Below the pieces are notes generated by a model. That model was not told where the DNA came from, did not search any database, and saw only the letters and a program-made list of their open reading frames with translations. From NCBI GenBank assembly GCA_035582835.1, contig JAYKAV010002662.1, forward strand, positions 803,718 through 867,717: a DNA stretch of 64,000 bases. Reading direction: 5' to 3'. The stretch is from Phoebastria nigripes (Eukaryota > Chordata > Aves > Procellariiformes > Diomedeidae). Of this stretch, positions 1-13,823 are shown one piece after another. The translations under genes were made by a program, and so were the position numbers. Positions within the stretch are counted from its first letter, which is position 1. Each line of letters starts with the position of its first letter.

Positions 1-3000
1 CCCCCCCCCCCCGGTAGAATTAAGGAAACAGTTTATTTTTAACTTCTCCAAACTTGTAGTCCTGAAGACACTGGTTATTTAACATCTTCAGTTATTATGC
101 AGCGGTCAGTTCTAAATGCTTTCTCATGACTTATATGTAAAATAGCAACTGGCTAGCTTTCTGCTTTACAGGATTGTTAGAAGCTAAAGCATGGGTATTA
201 AATTGTATGCATTCCTTTCAGTACAAAGTTTAGGATATTTCAAATAGGTCAAAAGTGCTTGATGTTCTGAGTATTTGGAGAAACAATTAAACGTGTCTGC
301 AGCTGTTCCAACCTGCAGCTGAACTGTCAGCTTGGTAGAAGCATCTAAGTACTTGTTTAAGGCACCAAAATGCTTTTTAAAAAATCCCCTCCTGTTAAGC
401 TTAATGGAATAAGAAAAATTAATTTATTTTCATTTTTTATTATCTAAATTTCTGAACAGGCAATAAAATGTGGCTTTGTTCTAGAAAGGAATTGCTGGAA
501 GTTGGGCAAGTTTCGCTGCTTTTTGTGTCAAAACTGTAGTAACTTTATCATACAAAGCTTGCAGTTTCCTGTATCTTTTGTTTCAGTCTTAATCTAGTTT
601 TAGCTTTCTGAATATCATATTTCCAGGTGAGAATGTGCTGCTTTTAATGGTCATGGAATGCTGAATGGGTAAAATAATCTTGAGTCCAAAGTACAAGGTC
701 AGAAGAGCTAGGAATGAATATTTTCCAATTTATTTCTTGGGATCAGTTGAAAATACACTTAATATTAAGCAGTACCTGCAGTCCATGCTGTTACAGTGGT
801 TGCTGGCATTGATTGAATTACCTTATAGACTGTTGATAGTTATCATTTCAGGCTTTTTAATTCTTAATGTGAAATATTACATTTATCTTTTTTTACATAA
901 ATTATGGACTTGCTAAATGTAAGTTGAACGTTTTCTTAAAGGTGGTTTTGATGTTTAGTTCAGCTTTGTGTTTTGGTACAACATACATACCCAGCCAGTA
1001 AGGAAATAAAAAGTCTTTGTATCAGATGCAGACATTTTTTAAATAANGTCAGGTGTATATTGGTTTTGCCTGTTCCTTCCTCTGCAGTCAGTTGTTTTTT
1101 TTTTTTTTTAAGTTGATCAGGATTCAGATAGACATTTAGGGGTTTTAAACTTAATATGAGTGCATTACCCTTCTCTTTCAAAAATGACAGCATCTATGCT
1201 ACTGTCCTTTTTAAACACACCCCAAGGAAGAGGAGTTTGAAAGCCAAGGAGAGGGGACTCATGCTTCACCAGGGCAATGCTAGGTATTTTAGCAAATTAT
1301 TAATGAGAATTTGCAATATGCTTTTGTGGTGATTTTTGTTGGGGTTTTTTGGGGTTTTTTTTCACTTCTTTACTTAGGAGTATAACAATAGATGCTCTGT
1401 TACAGAGAGACAAACTACAGCTTAAAATTTTTGTCAGAGATACCTGGCAGTGCTGCTGTTCTGCAGATGACACCTCCATGGAATTGAAAAACCGCAGTGG
1501 TTGATGTTGTAATTACTTTAGATTTAATATAGTTACTGAATATGTGTAGATCTTACTGAAAACTTAAATTCATCAGAATTCTTTCCAGCTTAACTGGTGA
1601 GGGCAGATGCAATGGCTTGAAGAAAAGAAGCAGCAAATAAGATTGCAAACATTTTTCTCTCTATAATATGCACTTGTATTGCATGTTCATAAATATTGCA
1701 AGTATTTAAAAAAAATGAATTTATGAAGGGTAATCTAAGGTTGGGTAAAACCTACTCCATGGAAGCTAAAGCTGGAGGAGAAATTACTTTGGCAGCAATT
1801 CCTCTAGGTCAGATTCTGTCCGAGCAGATACACTCAAGTGTCTTACTGACTGCTCCTTGAGAAATCCCTGCAACTAAACATGCAACAATCAAGTTCATAA
1901 TCAAAATCTGATGGTTTAATTTTGCTCCTAGAAGCACTGGATTCAAATAACCTGCTAAAGTGATACTAGCTGTATGCTGGCTTTAACTTGATTTCAAGAG
2001 CGTTTTTAGGTTTTGGATCGTATTAATAACCGAAGCACAGGTCATGCAGTGATTTAGAGAAAGTTCCTTCTTCCAAATGAGTGGGGTTCCTCTTGCTTCC
2101 TTTGTATCTGGATTTCATAATACAGAGAAATTTGTGAGGGTTGGGAGGGGGAATTGGAAAAAACAGTAATTGGTCCAAATAACTACATCTCTATTGAAGT
2201 CAATGTCTTTTTGAAGTTACACAACTTCTATTTTTCTTCCAAAGAAAGAAGGTGGATCTTTCCTAAATAGTCATGCATGTTCCTTACTCCATTAAGACAC
2301 AGAGTCTTTTCCAGAAATTATGTGATTACAATGGCTTTGGTTCTATAAAACATGTTAGCAGAAACACCATCATTTTAAATGTGTACTTTCTTGCAGAGTG
2401 GATGTTTTATGGAGGACGGCACTCAATATCCACAAAATAGCAATGGACTGGGAGAAACAAGTGGTAATTGGAAATAGGCATCAAAGGAGCTACAAAAAAA
2501 AAAGGTGTCCTAGTTTGATTTTTACTGTTAGGGATGTATCTTTTGGGGAGCAAACTTTGGATGAGTGATTTCCCTGGCAGGAATGAGAATTGTAGCCTGT
2601 CCCAAAATATCCCCAGGGAGTGAATGAAAAATTCATAAGGCGAAATGGAGAAACAAAACTTCTCCTTGCAGGGAGAGCACTCTTTAACAGCGAGGTTTTT
2701 TTTATTTTTGTGAGATGAATCCATTAGAGCAGAGCTGTTCCTAGGAAAGAGATGAGAAAGCTTGCAAAAATAGACTAATACTTCAGATTTGATGTCTTAC
2801 TGAAGTATTTGCTGCAAAAAGTACAGTTGAGAATGTTGCTGTCTCTATGGGAACATCTTACAGCTATATTCAGGAAAAGTAAATTAAGCTTACCCTCCTC
2901 AGATGAGCGAGGTTTTAGTAAGGTTTGGTTGGAGGTGTAGTAGTATTTTTGAGGGGAAAGAGAGTAGAATTTCTTCTGCATTTGGGTTTGGTCAACCACT

Positions 3001-3418
3001 TGTCTCATACTTTTCAAGTCAAAAAAAGAGTACCAAAACCGTCCCCTGTGTTTGAGTCGACCTGTTTGTGGCAGGAGGCAGAAAGAAACTCAGCTTAATT
3101 TCACAACCTCAGCTTGTGAATTTGGTCATTGGGGTGGGGGAAACCCCAAACATCTATCTGTTAAACTGAACAAACTTGATAAGGAAATGCGCCGATCATA
3201 GGTATGGTGCCCAGCAACATTCTTTAGGTTAGAATCACACTTTGACTTGAAAAATCGATCGGATAAAGTATGCGCGGCAGGTGGATAGCTTGGTGTTTTA
3301 CACACTGCACGGTGCCTGTGGAGCACAGAAAAAGGGGCTTTTACAGCTCTTCAGTAACTTCATACTGATTTCATGGCGTAACTTCATAAGGAAGATGCGG
3401 CCTGGGGTTGCAGAGGCC

Positions 3419-3470
3419 GTGTGTGTGTCTGTGCCACGTGTGAGGACCGTCTGTCTGTCTGTACGTTCAT
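3419..3470 (+). repeat. GTGT/CTGT-rich simple sequence
   Basis: Short imperfect runs of GTGTGTGTCTGTG and CTGTCTGTCTGTA, in intron 1. Confidence 0.6.
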
Positions 3471-5520
3471 ACCGTGTGCAATAAAACACACTCTGCAAAA
3501 GTGTTTAGCTTGTTTTTCACTCTTTTTTTGTTTAACCAGCATTGGTTCAAAGACTGGTGTTTTGGTTTTTGGTGGTTGTGTTTTTGGGTTTTGGGTTTTG
3601 TTTTTTGATTTTTTTTTTTATTATTATTTTATTTTATTTTTATACCAGCTTTGAATTAAATTAATGTTTGGGGAAAACTGTTAACTGCTTTGTTTGCGTG
3701 ACGGCTTCAGGTGCCCNCCCGTTGCTCGCTTGTATCTGCTTTTCCTGTGTTTTAGCTACTCGGCATTCGGCGAGTTGTTCTTTTCTGCCTTTCCCACCAT
3801 GTTACATGTAAGCACAATCCAAGGCAGAGCAGATCGGATACTGTACATATTTTTGCTCTATAAACACATGCTTGTTTACATTTGCTTCATTGCCGTTTTG
3901 ACTCTAATCCTCTTCCGATGCCAGAGGGTATCAGCTGTGACTAACAAACTCCAAGATGCTGCCATTTTGACCCCATGTGCTGCTCATGTTTCCATTTGTT
4001 TGTTTCTCCTTTGCCTTCCCTCCCAAGTATTTAACAAATTATTAATAAATATCTTCCAAGATTTAAGAGGCCAACCTGGGAGCAATTCAAAAGAGTCGAG
4101 ATACACGAACATATGTTCTGGTTACTAATTTTGTTTGTTACTTTACGGTTGAAGACAAATGTCAGTGCTGAGTCCTTGTTCTTCAGTGCTGCACATAAAA
4201 TGGAAATAAAACAATCCCCTTTTTTGCAAATAGGTCTTTTTTGCTGTACAAAATTCAGTTCTGATCGACTGTTGCAGCTTGATCGTAAGCTGCTACTAAT
4301 ATTTGGCAAAACCTTCTTAAAATAAACCCTCTGACATATGTGCAATTACTGCTCACTTACAGCACCCTGCAGGAGCTCAGCATTGCAGATTTTTCATCTT
4401 TAAACTTCCAGGTCTTTGCTGATCCAGCTTCACAAAACCGTGACGTTACACCAACGTTGCAAATACATTGAATTCTTTTTATCAGCAGAAAAGGCCGGTT
4501 TGGATTCATAGGCCACATCTGCTGGTGAACTTTGTGCAGTCTGCCTTTTTTTTTTTTTTTTTTTTTTTTTCTCCCCTCTTTTACTAGAAGAAAGGTTTGT
4601 TTGTTGGCCGCCCGCTCGGGGCGGGACAGGAATGTAATGCATGCACAGACTGTGCAGTATTTCCTGTTCAACTGCTGCTCCAAACCTCGGCGCTGGGAAA
4701 ATCTCCAGCTCGAGCAGCTTGGTCCTTGCTCAAACAACGAAGAAATGCTGCAGCTTCTGAAATGCTTAGAGATTTTTTTTTTTTTTTTTTTTTACGGAAA
4801 ATAATATTTTTTTTAAAGTGAATCTTCATGGTGTGCTACTGTTTTAAATGTATCAGATTCTATGGATATTTCTTCTATGCTATAGATTACTGTGGCCGAG
4901 ACAAAACATTAAACTTAGTGAAGCACTATAGGAACAGAGAGATGGCTCCATAATGTCACTGCAAAAAGTTATGTTTATTTTGTAGCATAAGCCGTCTCCA
5001 TAATGTTGCCTGCGTAGTTCAGTTAGCTTCGTTTTCCATCCAGTTAAAAATGGTAGTAATCTTTTGGCACTGGAGCTTTTTTGCATTATTTGCTGTATTT
5101 TATTTTGCCCTTAAACTCTTTTGAAGCATCGCTTTTGCATGGTACTTCGGAAGTGAAATATTTTGGTTTAGCAGAAGGAAAAAAATTTTGAGTTTGATCA
5201 CTTCTGCCAACAAACACTAAACTCCAGTGCTGCAACCTTGCCTTGTGTGCAGTGTGAAAGTGAGATGAGAGGGTTTTCTTTCTTTTAATTTTTTTATCTT
5301 TTTTTTTTAAGTGGTTTTGGTCCTTTGTACATGTGACCGCTCTGTTACCATTTCAGACTGCCGGCTGATGGATGAGTGATTTTATTTACTGATTTTATTT
5401 ATTTTTTTAAACAGATGTATGTTTTGAGGATTTATATCTGTAGGCTCCTCTGGAATGTGTGAAGTGCCATGGCTCTTCTCAAAAAAAGCGAATACTAGGA
5501 AAAGGTTCAACTGTGAACTG

Positions 5521-5566
5521 CATGCGTATGCATATATGTGTGCATATATGCGTATACTCATTTAAA
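5521..5566 (+). repeat. Alternating purine-pyrimidine ATGCATATG-type repeat
   Basis: Nearly continuous alternation of purine and pyrimidine (ATGCGTATGCATATATGTGT and similar) over about 40 bp in intron 1, a composition that can favour Z-DNA or cruciform structure. Confidence 0.7.
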
Positions 5567-7442
5567 AAATGTTGTATATCCTTGTAGTGCCTTTTTTAGT
5601 GTGTTCAGCAGCTCCTTAGTCCTATGCGAAAAGGAAGCGAGTGTGCACAGGTCAGCCTTGAAGACCAGGGCACCCCGTTGCGGGCCCTTGGTCCTTGGTG
5701 CTCTCTCGCAGGATGCTACGCGCTGACCAGGTGGATGGATGCCAGCACAGGACAGGTACCGAGCACAGCTTGGGCTCTTCTCTAGCTCGGAGGAGAATCC
5801 AGAGAAGGCTGGATGGGCACATTCAGCTCCTGTTTAAACAGCGTTCAGCTGTTTACATAGAAGGCAAAGGTACAGCAGCTCCCCAGCTCATCTTGCTGGA
5901 GGAGTTACTGGACTGCCGCTGGAGGTGGACATCTCCTAACTTCTCTTTCGTATTCTCATCCATCTTCTGTCCCTGGCTGTTCCAGTGGCAAGCGATACAG
6001 GCACAAAAAAGAAAGTGCTAACTGTTAATTAGTTCCTTCCTGGATCACAACGAGACCTACTTTTCAGTCCTTTGGAGATACAGATCTACATGTGCTGCTT
6101 TTCGAAATTGGAAGTGGTCTCAGTGTAGCCCCGTTAGCTTGTCAAGCACTGGAGCAGCAAAGGAGCCGGCCAAAATCTGTGCTGTTTAATTTGAACTTGA
6201 AGGTATTTCACTCAGAACATAGTTCAGCGGGTTAATTAGGTTGTTAAAACAGTTTTTAACTTTTCAGCTTCATTATTAAATGTGGATGCCCCTGAAGCAG
6301 TGGATCTGCCTTCAGTCTTTGAGCTGAATAAATGCAAGGAGTTGGGCTTTGACAGATACATGTCCTTTAACATAGCAGTTTCTAGTAGCAACCGTCCTAA
6401 TTCTTTGAATGCTGCAACACTGCATGACAGCACGGGTGTTTAAATCATGGCTTATATGAGAAGCTGATGCATACGATATAAAGGTTATACCATCATGTGT
6501 ATGTGTGTCCAACCAAACCTCAGTGTGCAGACTGAAGTGTACCAACTGCTTTATGGTTTTGGAATTTGCCTTGGGATCCGTCAGGTTTATGTGCTGTTTT
6601 GAGCCTTTTCGTGGTTTCTTATCCCTCCTTGTCAGTTAAGAAGCTTCTGTGTACAGTTGCTGGTTTTAACATTTACTAGCTATATATATATATCTTATGA
6701 TGCATCACAGCCCTGTACAGAGACAGCACTGCTGAGCTCTCAGTCGTGTATTAAAAAAGTGACTTCAGAATTTCACTACTTTTGATCCTTAGAAAATGAG
6801 CATCCAACAACAACGGCAGGTATTTAATTCACCCAGATTTGAGGACTGTAATAAATAATTTATGTAGGGCAAAAGAAGTTTTTTGCTTTAAGCTGCCACA
6901 ACAGAAATGTTTCCAAAGCTTTGTTTGGTTAGGTAGAGGTCTTTTTTCTTTGTACAGCTTTAGATGTCTTGAATTAACTTTTGTCGTGATGATTTTTCTC
7001 CTTTTGTCCTAGGTACTATGTGAATGTGTATTTTTATAGGACTTCTGCAGGTATGGAAAGCAAACTGTAGTGTTCTGATATCCACTAGATAACTTCTCTT
7101 TGAATGAGATAAGATGTTCTTGCATAACCATTTTATCTTAGCGTACAGGTGCAACTTCTGAGCCTGTTTTCCAAAACATCATGGAATGGGTTAATAAGAG
7201 TAATGTTCAATTTTTCTTAAAATTCCTAAAAGTTCATAAATCATATTGACATTTTTTCAGATCCAAGTGCAGTGACCTACTTTAAATAGATTAAAGTGAG
7301 ATAAGAGATTATCTTAAAAGTAGAAGTAAGTTACTTGGTTATTTTTCCCTCGTATCCCCACCTGTCTTACGTGTTTAAGCTTTTATTTCTTGGCCCCTAG
7401 CCATGTGAGCTCCATCCAGAGCAGACTACTAATGCAGTGTAT

Positions 7443-7467
7443 GGGAAAGGGGTTGGGGGGCGGGGGG
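7443..7467 (+). other. Putative G-quadruplex motif in intron 1
   Basis: Four G-runs of 3, 4, 6 and 6 are separated by AAA, TT and C, fitting the G3+N1-7 rule on the + (transcribed RNA) strand. Confidence 0.6.
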
Positions 7468-9280
7468 TAGTTAAACGTTTTGGAAAGATTTTTTTTCTTT
7501 CACTAAACGAGTCTGGGATCCCTCCCTTCAAAGAAATAATTTCAATGGAAAAACCAAAACCTTAAGTTTATTTAATTATGTTTTGGGGGAGAGAGAGGTT
7601 GCCAGCTTCAGGTGAAATGAAGATAATTCTGGGGTATATCATGCCGAATATAAACAGAGCAATTTGCTTGGGTTATACATGTTTGAAGGTTAAACCAGTT
7701 GTGGGTGGTTGTTTCAGGTATGTGACAATGCTGTTATTGCTATATTTTCTGCAAAGCTCATGTGGAAGATTAAACCTTTCAATGATAAACTGCAAATGGC
7801 ATTTAAAACCAAAGTTATGTGGGCATCACGTGCAGATTTGGCATCAGGTATTGTAAAATAATTTCTATCCTGGTCAATACATCACAAAAATAGGAGCTGT
7901 ATGAGCAAAGTTGCCGGTTTTCTGCTACTTAACTGTTTCTAGCTTGAATTATGTAGGAGATAAAATTTTGTTTTTCTAGTAAGACCAAATGCAGCCTTTT
8001 AGGAAGATTGAGAAATTATGCCTCTCTAATCATGTATAAATTTCAAAACTGCTTCCTTTTGAAGAAAGGCTTTGTTTAATACCGCTTTATTCTGACTTGC
8101 ATCTTTCCATTTTGTATTATAAACAAACTTGTTAGCGAAGAGCTCACAATACACAGATGTTCATTTTATTACATTTAGCAAGTTCGTCTGTAAGCGCACG
8201 GAAAGTCTCTTCATTACCCAGTTTATATTATTCGAGAGGACTGGCTATTGCATTCATTTAATTAGGAAAAATTCAGCAGTAATTAGCTCACTCATGCGCT
8301 GCAGAGGGATGGGCTGGATTAGGAGCCCTCCAGTCGTCCATGGTGGCTTTCTGGAGCAATAAGGGGTTTCTTGTGCGATGTCTGCACAACAATCTACTTC
8401 TGTAATTTCACACAACTACAGCAAAATTTGATGGAAGAAGCCCTGAACTAAACTTTTTTAAAAAGAATACAGTGCATGAGGGAAAAGCTTTTTCTTTACT
8501 GTGTAACTTGTGCTGCTGTTGGACCTATCTCGGTGGGAGAACAGCAGCGCAATGGTTCTGCCTCCAAAGGATGGTTTGAGTGAAAGGAGGTTTGAGAAGA
8601 TGCTGTAGATTACTTCTGTTAGCATGTTCTTGCATTAATTTCTATTATAACATATGTCTGTAATGTTAGGGGTTTGGTGTTTTTTTTTTTTTCCTTCCTG
8701 TTCTCTTTGTATAACCACCCAGTATGGTATCTTCTATTTAAGCTTACGTGATTGCAGTAATTTATTTTAAAACTTGCCTTTATCTTTCCTTGAACCCCTC
8801 CCAGGCTTAGTAATGCTGTGGGTTCGTTAGGACTTGCCAGAAGACCTCGATAAGCACAGTTCTGTGGACCATCTTTGACTTCCAGAAACTTGCAGGCAAT
8901 TCGAGAATTAACTTACCCGCAAGCCGCGGGTAGCACACAGGTTATGAGCAGTGAGGCTTGTCGTTAGAAATAGTGCAGGAGAGCGTCTGGAAATTATAGG
9001 TGAGACCTTGCACTTTCAAATCAGGGGAAACCTGGACCAGAGGGACTTCCCTTTCTGGCAGGGAGAGCTGTGTTCCTGTTTCTGACGCTGTCTGCAAATA
9101 ATCTTTTAGAAATTCAGATAATTTGACGAAGTGCTTCACTAAAGGCTCTTGCAGACCTCCATGAGATCCTGGGGAAGAAGTTACACAGGGATCTGTGCAG
9201 TCTGCTCTTCAGCGTAGCCTTAAGCTATATGGAAAACGGAATAAGGAAATAAGGTGACAAAAATTGTAAGGGAAAGGGGT

Positions 9281-9342
9281 GTGTATTTGTTTGTGCATGT
9301 ATATGAATGTGTGTGCATGTATGTGCATCTGTATATAGATTG
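9281..9342 (+). repeat. TG-rich degenerate microsatellite
   Basis: TGTGTATTTGTTTGTGCATG-like units with TATA interruptions in intron 1, just upstream of the LINE fragment. Confidence 0.7.
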
Positions 9343-9499
9343 AAAACTTAACTTTGAAGAGTTGTAGGAAGGCAACGTGATTCTGAATGGCTTGGCCTCT
9401 AAAATAGCAGATGAAATTAAGTGTAGATACACGTGAAATTTTCTGCATGGGAAGAGATAAGAATTCTTGACTTGTATTTGCAGTGATGCCTGAAATATC

Positions 9500-9925
9500 T
9501 ACNAATGAAGAGATCTTGGTGTTATAATAAGATCTGAAAAATCACATTAGCCCAATGCTTACTAGTTATAAAACGCAAATAAGATATTAGGAATTATTAG
9601 AAAAGTAAGAGAACAAAGCATTGTGTGGGTGTATAAATTCATGGTGCTTTCTCCTTTCATCCTGGATATTGTGTGTGGTTCTAGTCTCCCTCCTCCTGCT
9701 CCCTGGATATTGTGCGTGGTTCTAGTCTCCCTCCTCCTGCTCAAAAATGTGAATTAGAGAAGGCACAAAGATAAGAAACAAGGAGGGTCAGAGTTACGAA
9801 ACAGCTAAACTGTTTACTGAGCTGTGGACCTTCTTGCCCCAGGATACTTTTGGCACTAAAAGTTGGAGTAGGTTCAAAACATGATGGGACAAAGTCAGAA
9901 AAGAGGAATTAGTTGAGGACCGTTA
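9500..9925 (+). repeat. Degraded CR1/L3-like LINE fragment
   Basis: Order and wording resemble the region near the 3' end of old CR1/L3 LINEs in the sense orientation: GATATTGTG..GGTTCTAGTCTCCC, then an AATTAGAGAAGGCACAAAG block, then CTGTGGACCTTCTTGCCCCAGGATA and TTCAAAACATGATGGGACAAAG. It has many substitutions and internal deletions and no open frame, so it is old and inactive. It contains a 41-bp tandem duplication. The family is judged from memory of consensus wording only. Confidence 0.5.
9661..9742 (+). repeat. 41-bp tandem duplication (two copies)
   Basis: Copies at 9661-9701 and 9702-9742 are head to tail and differ at one base (GTGTGTGG versus GTGCGTGG). Each unit begins CCTGGATATTGTG and ends CCTCCTCCTGCTC. 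The near identity shows the duplication is much younger than the LINE fragment that holds it. Confidence 0.95.
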
Positions 9926-12900
9926 GTATGCAGTTGATGTCTTTAGGTAAGGAAGTCCTTAAATTGCAGTTACAATGCACCTGGGATGGTGTTACGGGAA
10001 AGCATTGCTCCAGTTCTGCGTTGTTCCTTTCTTCAACTTTTCTGCAGATGTCTGCTGGTTACAGTCTTCTCTGCTTTCACGGATAACGTGCTTTCATATT
10101 GTAAAGTTATTTTGCCTGGGCTTTTTTGGTGCGCAGTGTTTAAGTGTTTGGTATGCAGTGTTTAAGATTGTAAAAGGTCACTTAAAGTTGTCTTCAGCAT
10201 TCAGTGGTGATAGGGGTAATGAGTATAGTACTTCTGTGGATGCCGTAGGAAATCAGTTCCAGAAATCAAGGTTGTGACTCTCAAAAGATGGAGCAGAAAA
10301 AAAGAAAAAGTCCTCTAAATTCCATATGCTGGATGCTGCTCAGACGTGGAGTTTAGGTAATTCAGCTTACCACTCTGGTATCGTTACTGCCTGATCTGAC
10401 CTATAGGCTTTTAAGGAACGCCAGGTTTTGTCCTCTGCAGTTTTTTCCCTCTTTAAAATTTGCTGGCATCCAGAATACCTAAATTTCTGGTAGTGATTCA
10501 ATATTAATGCTCCTTTACATCTTCAGAGTTATAGTTGTTACCTGTACGTACTGTCAGCACTTCAAGAAAAGCAGATCTAGCAAACAGCACACCTACTGCA
10601 TTTGGTCCAGTGTAACTAAGGAAGGAGAAACTACTTTCTGTGATGCACAACACTGCCATAGTTGCTCAAAATGAGATGCAGTGCAAATCTTTTCTACGTA
10701 TGCAATACCTGTGTGTGTTAATACTTCATGGCACGTAAAGCCACTTGAGAACTTCTGTTCCTTCCTGCATCCAAAATTATTAAGTCACAGTAGAGCCTCT
10801 ATAACATATTATTAAAAACCCAGATATCTTTAAAATAATACCGAAATTAGTGGAAAGACCTATTTGAAACACCACTGTATTATGAATGGCAAAATTGCCA
10901 AGATTAAAAACAACGTGAAGGAATATTTTTCCTAGAACAAATATTTCACTAAGTGAACATGAGTGGCCATTTGAAATGTATAATTTGAGCAAGGAAAACA
11001 AGAATTCTTAAATGATTTGGACAAATCGGTAGCTTTTGTCTGAGATTTTTGAATGCTTATTTAGACTATTTACTCTGTTTACTGCCTCTTTCAGTCCTCT
11101 ACCTAGAAAAGATAGAAATGTTAGTTCCTAAGTGGTTATGCTTTCCTGTTGATCTGCTGAGGCTGTTAGGAATTTATGAGTTTAAAAACGCTGCTGTAAT
11201 TCATACCTGATTGAAAGGCTTGCTACAAACAGCAGCTCGGAGCAGCAAGATACAAACAGACCGGAGGAGTCACTAGAGATGAGGAGTTCCAGCATCTCTT
11301 GGCCCCACACGTCTTTATAAAGCTGTAGCCATCGGAGCCCATGCAGCATCCCTGCTTTCACTCCTCTCTGTTAAATGCTGTAGTTGTTACTGGGCAGAAT
11401 TTCTCTTGAAAATTTGGGACTTCATCCTGTAATCTGTTAATACGGCTCTTTGCGTGTCCAGACCATCCATGGTCTGATCTTTAGCGTTATGAGGTTTGGG
11501 GATGAACATGATGTGGTTTAGGTAAATTTTTGCCTTGCATGCTGTTTGTATTCAATAACCTCCCAAAGACTAAGCTCAGAAGTACTCTGCAACATTCCTT
11601 ATGCAAACATTTGGTAATTAGNTTTTTTTGCTTAACACTCTCACTTTTTATTAACTTCATAGAAATGGATCCTGCGTTGAAGACCTACCTCAATCCCAGC
11701 CTAGATATAAACTGGACTTTAATATAAAATGCAGTCTTGGCTTTGGGAGGACTATTTAATGCATAAAAATGGTTTGCGGAATGAAGTTTAATGTTACATT
11801 CTTGTACCTTACGAAGTCCAGGAAAAAAGAAAAGCTTATGATAAAGGCTGTGTAAGAGCATTTCTACTTTAAGCATTCANATTTGATTATTTGCTGTTGT
11901 ATTTTTAAGTAGTGGCTGAAAACAAAATACAAATTATTAGGAAGGTTTCTGTGGCACTAGCTATAGGGAACAGGACACACAGCACTGTGCTTCCCATTCG
12001 AATTTCAGCATGTTTCAGCATTTAAGGTCAGAAAGGAGTTCTCCTTTGCCTGGATTATACTGCAACAAACTTGGTTGGGCCTGCGATACAAATTTTCTTG
12101 AGTGCTGTTTTGAAAAAGTCCTTCATCGCTGCGTAGGCATCCTTTGGGTATTTCTAAATGCATGTTTCTGCAAATTCGTTGCAAACGGAATGTGGCATTT
12201 TGAGAATGAGCCTTTTAGTGTAACATACACCACCAATGGCTAGAGTTTTGCATGTGTTTTCTGTTTAACTGGAGTATTGAAAAGCAGTGATTAGATTGGT
12301 TTCAGTTTACAAGTGTCTTTAAAGTAATGAAACACTTCCTTAAACACACAGACACACACAAATCTCTGCACAATTCTGACTTTATTCTGTTATTTGAGCA
12401 CTTTTTAAATGGTGAAAGTTTATAAAACCCATTTTGATACCGGTACACTTTCCTCTTAGTAGCAATTAATAACTGAACCTGAGCATTGCTCACTCCCTTA
12501 AGACGGAAAAATATTTTAGCAAATATGGAAATGCATACTATATGGAGAACAGAATATTACTGTTGGACCTGTTAGATACCTCGCAAGTGCTTTGAGAGGA
12601 GAAAATGTTGATGTCTAGCTTATGCTGACTCTTCAAAATCAGAAGATTTTGTTTCTACTTTCAAGAGTACTTGAAAGTTCACTCAAAATCTGCACCACGA
12701 GGCTTTCTTGTCAAAGCACATGCGTGTACCTGCACGCCTTCTGACTTCAGAGTGNGATGGTATCCCTTAATTCTTCTTATCCATTGGTATAAAATGGATT
12801 TGTTCCATTTTATACAAAACTCTTCTCCCACTGAAATTTTCTTTTTGTGTTAGTAATTGTATCATTTGTATGTATGTTGCCAGTTGCCTTGATTGCACTT

Positions 12901-13761
12901 GATATATTTGTAATATCAGGAGGAAGGTAGATGTATGTGGCAGTTCCCTAATAATTTGAGAGAGGAGGAAAGATGGAGAGTTACATATTGATGTGTGTAA
13001 TGGGAGTTACTAAGAATTTCACTTAACCCTCTTATCNTTGGGTTGGGGGACTGTTTTGTTCCTTCTAATGCAGAATGTAAATAAACTATGTAGTGCATGG
13101 ATGGCTATTCATCTGCTTGGTGCTACAACTTGCTTAGCATCCTTTTTTCTCAGTGTAATCCACCTTTTAAAGTTTGCTACTTTAAGATGCGCTGCTGCAT
13201 AGCTGTGAAAACATAAAAAAAAATAACTTGTTCGGGCTTGTTTGCGTGTATTTTAAATGAAATCATTTGTTGACTCTGAAGAGGAAGCCATTAATTTCTA
13301 TAGTCTAAGATATTCCTCTGCTTAATGGAGAGGGTGAGTTGGTCCTGGCGACGGTAAGGCAGTACAGCAGAGGGGAGTGCCTGTCTCTGGCTCGGGGTGC
13401 GTGGTGTTTGGTTTTGCACGGTATTCACGGCAATAGTTGTGGTAAAGTTGTTATTTACAAGATGCACATGACATGGTTGTCTCTCATTGTGTTACCATGT
13501 GATGTTAACAAGTTGAGTATCGATAGCATTCAGTACCGTATGTTGCAGTGGTATAGATAAACATCAAAGAAAAAGGGCTGCACGAAAGGCACAAGATGAA
13601 AAGGGTGCACCTGCCTGTCCCTGCCCCGGAAGAGTGCTGAAGCTGTCGGGTATTGCACTCCGACGTAGGAGACAAATACTTCTAGCTAACAATAGATCGT
13701 TAAAATATTTGGTGGTCAAATCGAGTATTACTTAAAATATTCTAAAACTTTTTTCCAACTC

Positions 13762-13823
13762 ATTTTATTTTATTCTATTTTATTTTATTTTATTTTATTT
13801 TATTTTATTTTATTTTATTTTAA
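13762..13823 (+). repeat. (ATTTT)n microsatellite
   Basis: About twelve units of ATTTT with one interruption (ATTCT) near the 5' end, in intron 1. Likely length-polymorphic. Confidence 0.95.

Noticed and set aside
3694..4128. 144-codon plus-strand ORF in intron 1
   Set aside because: It contains an N near the start and is overlapped by a minus-strand frame. It resembles no known protein and lies within the first intron.
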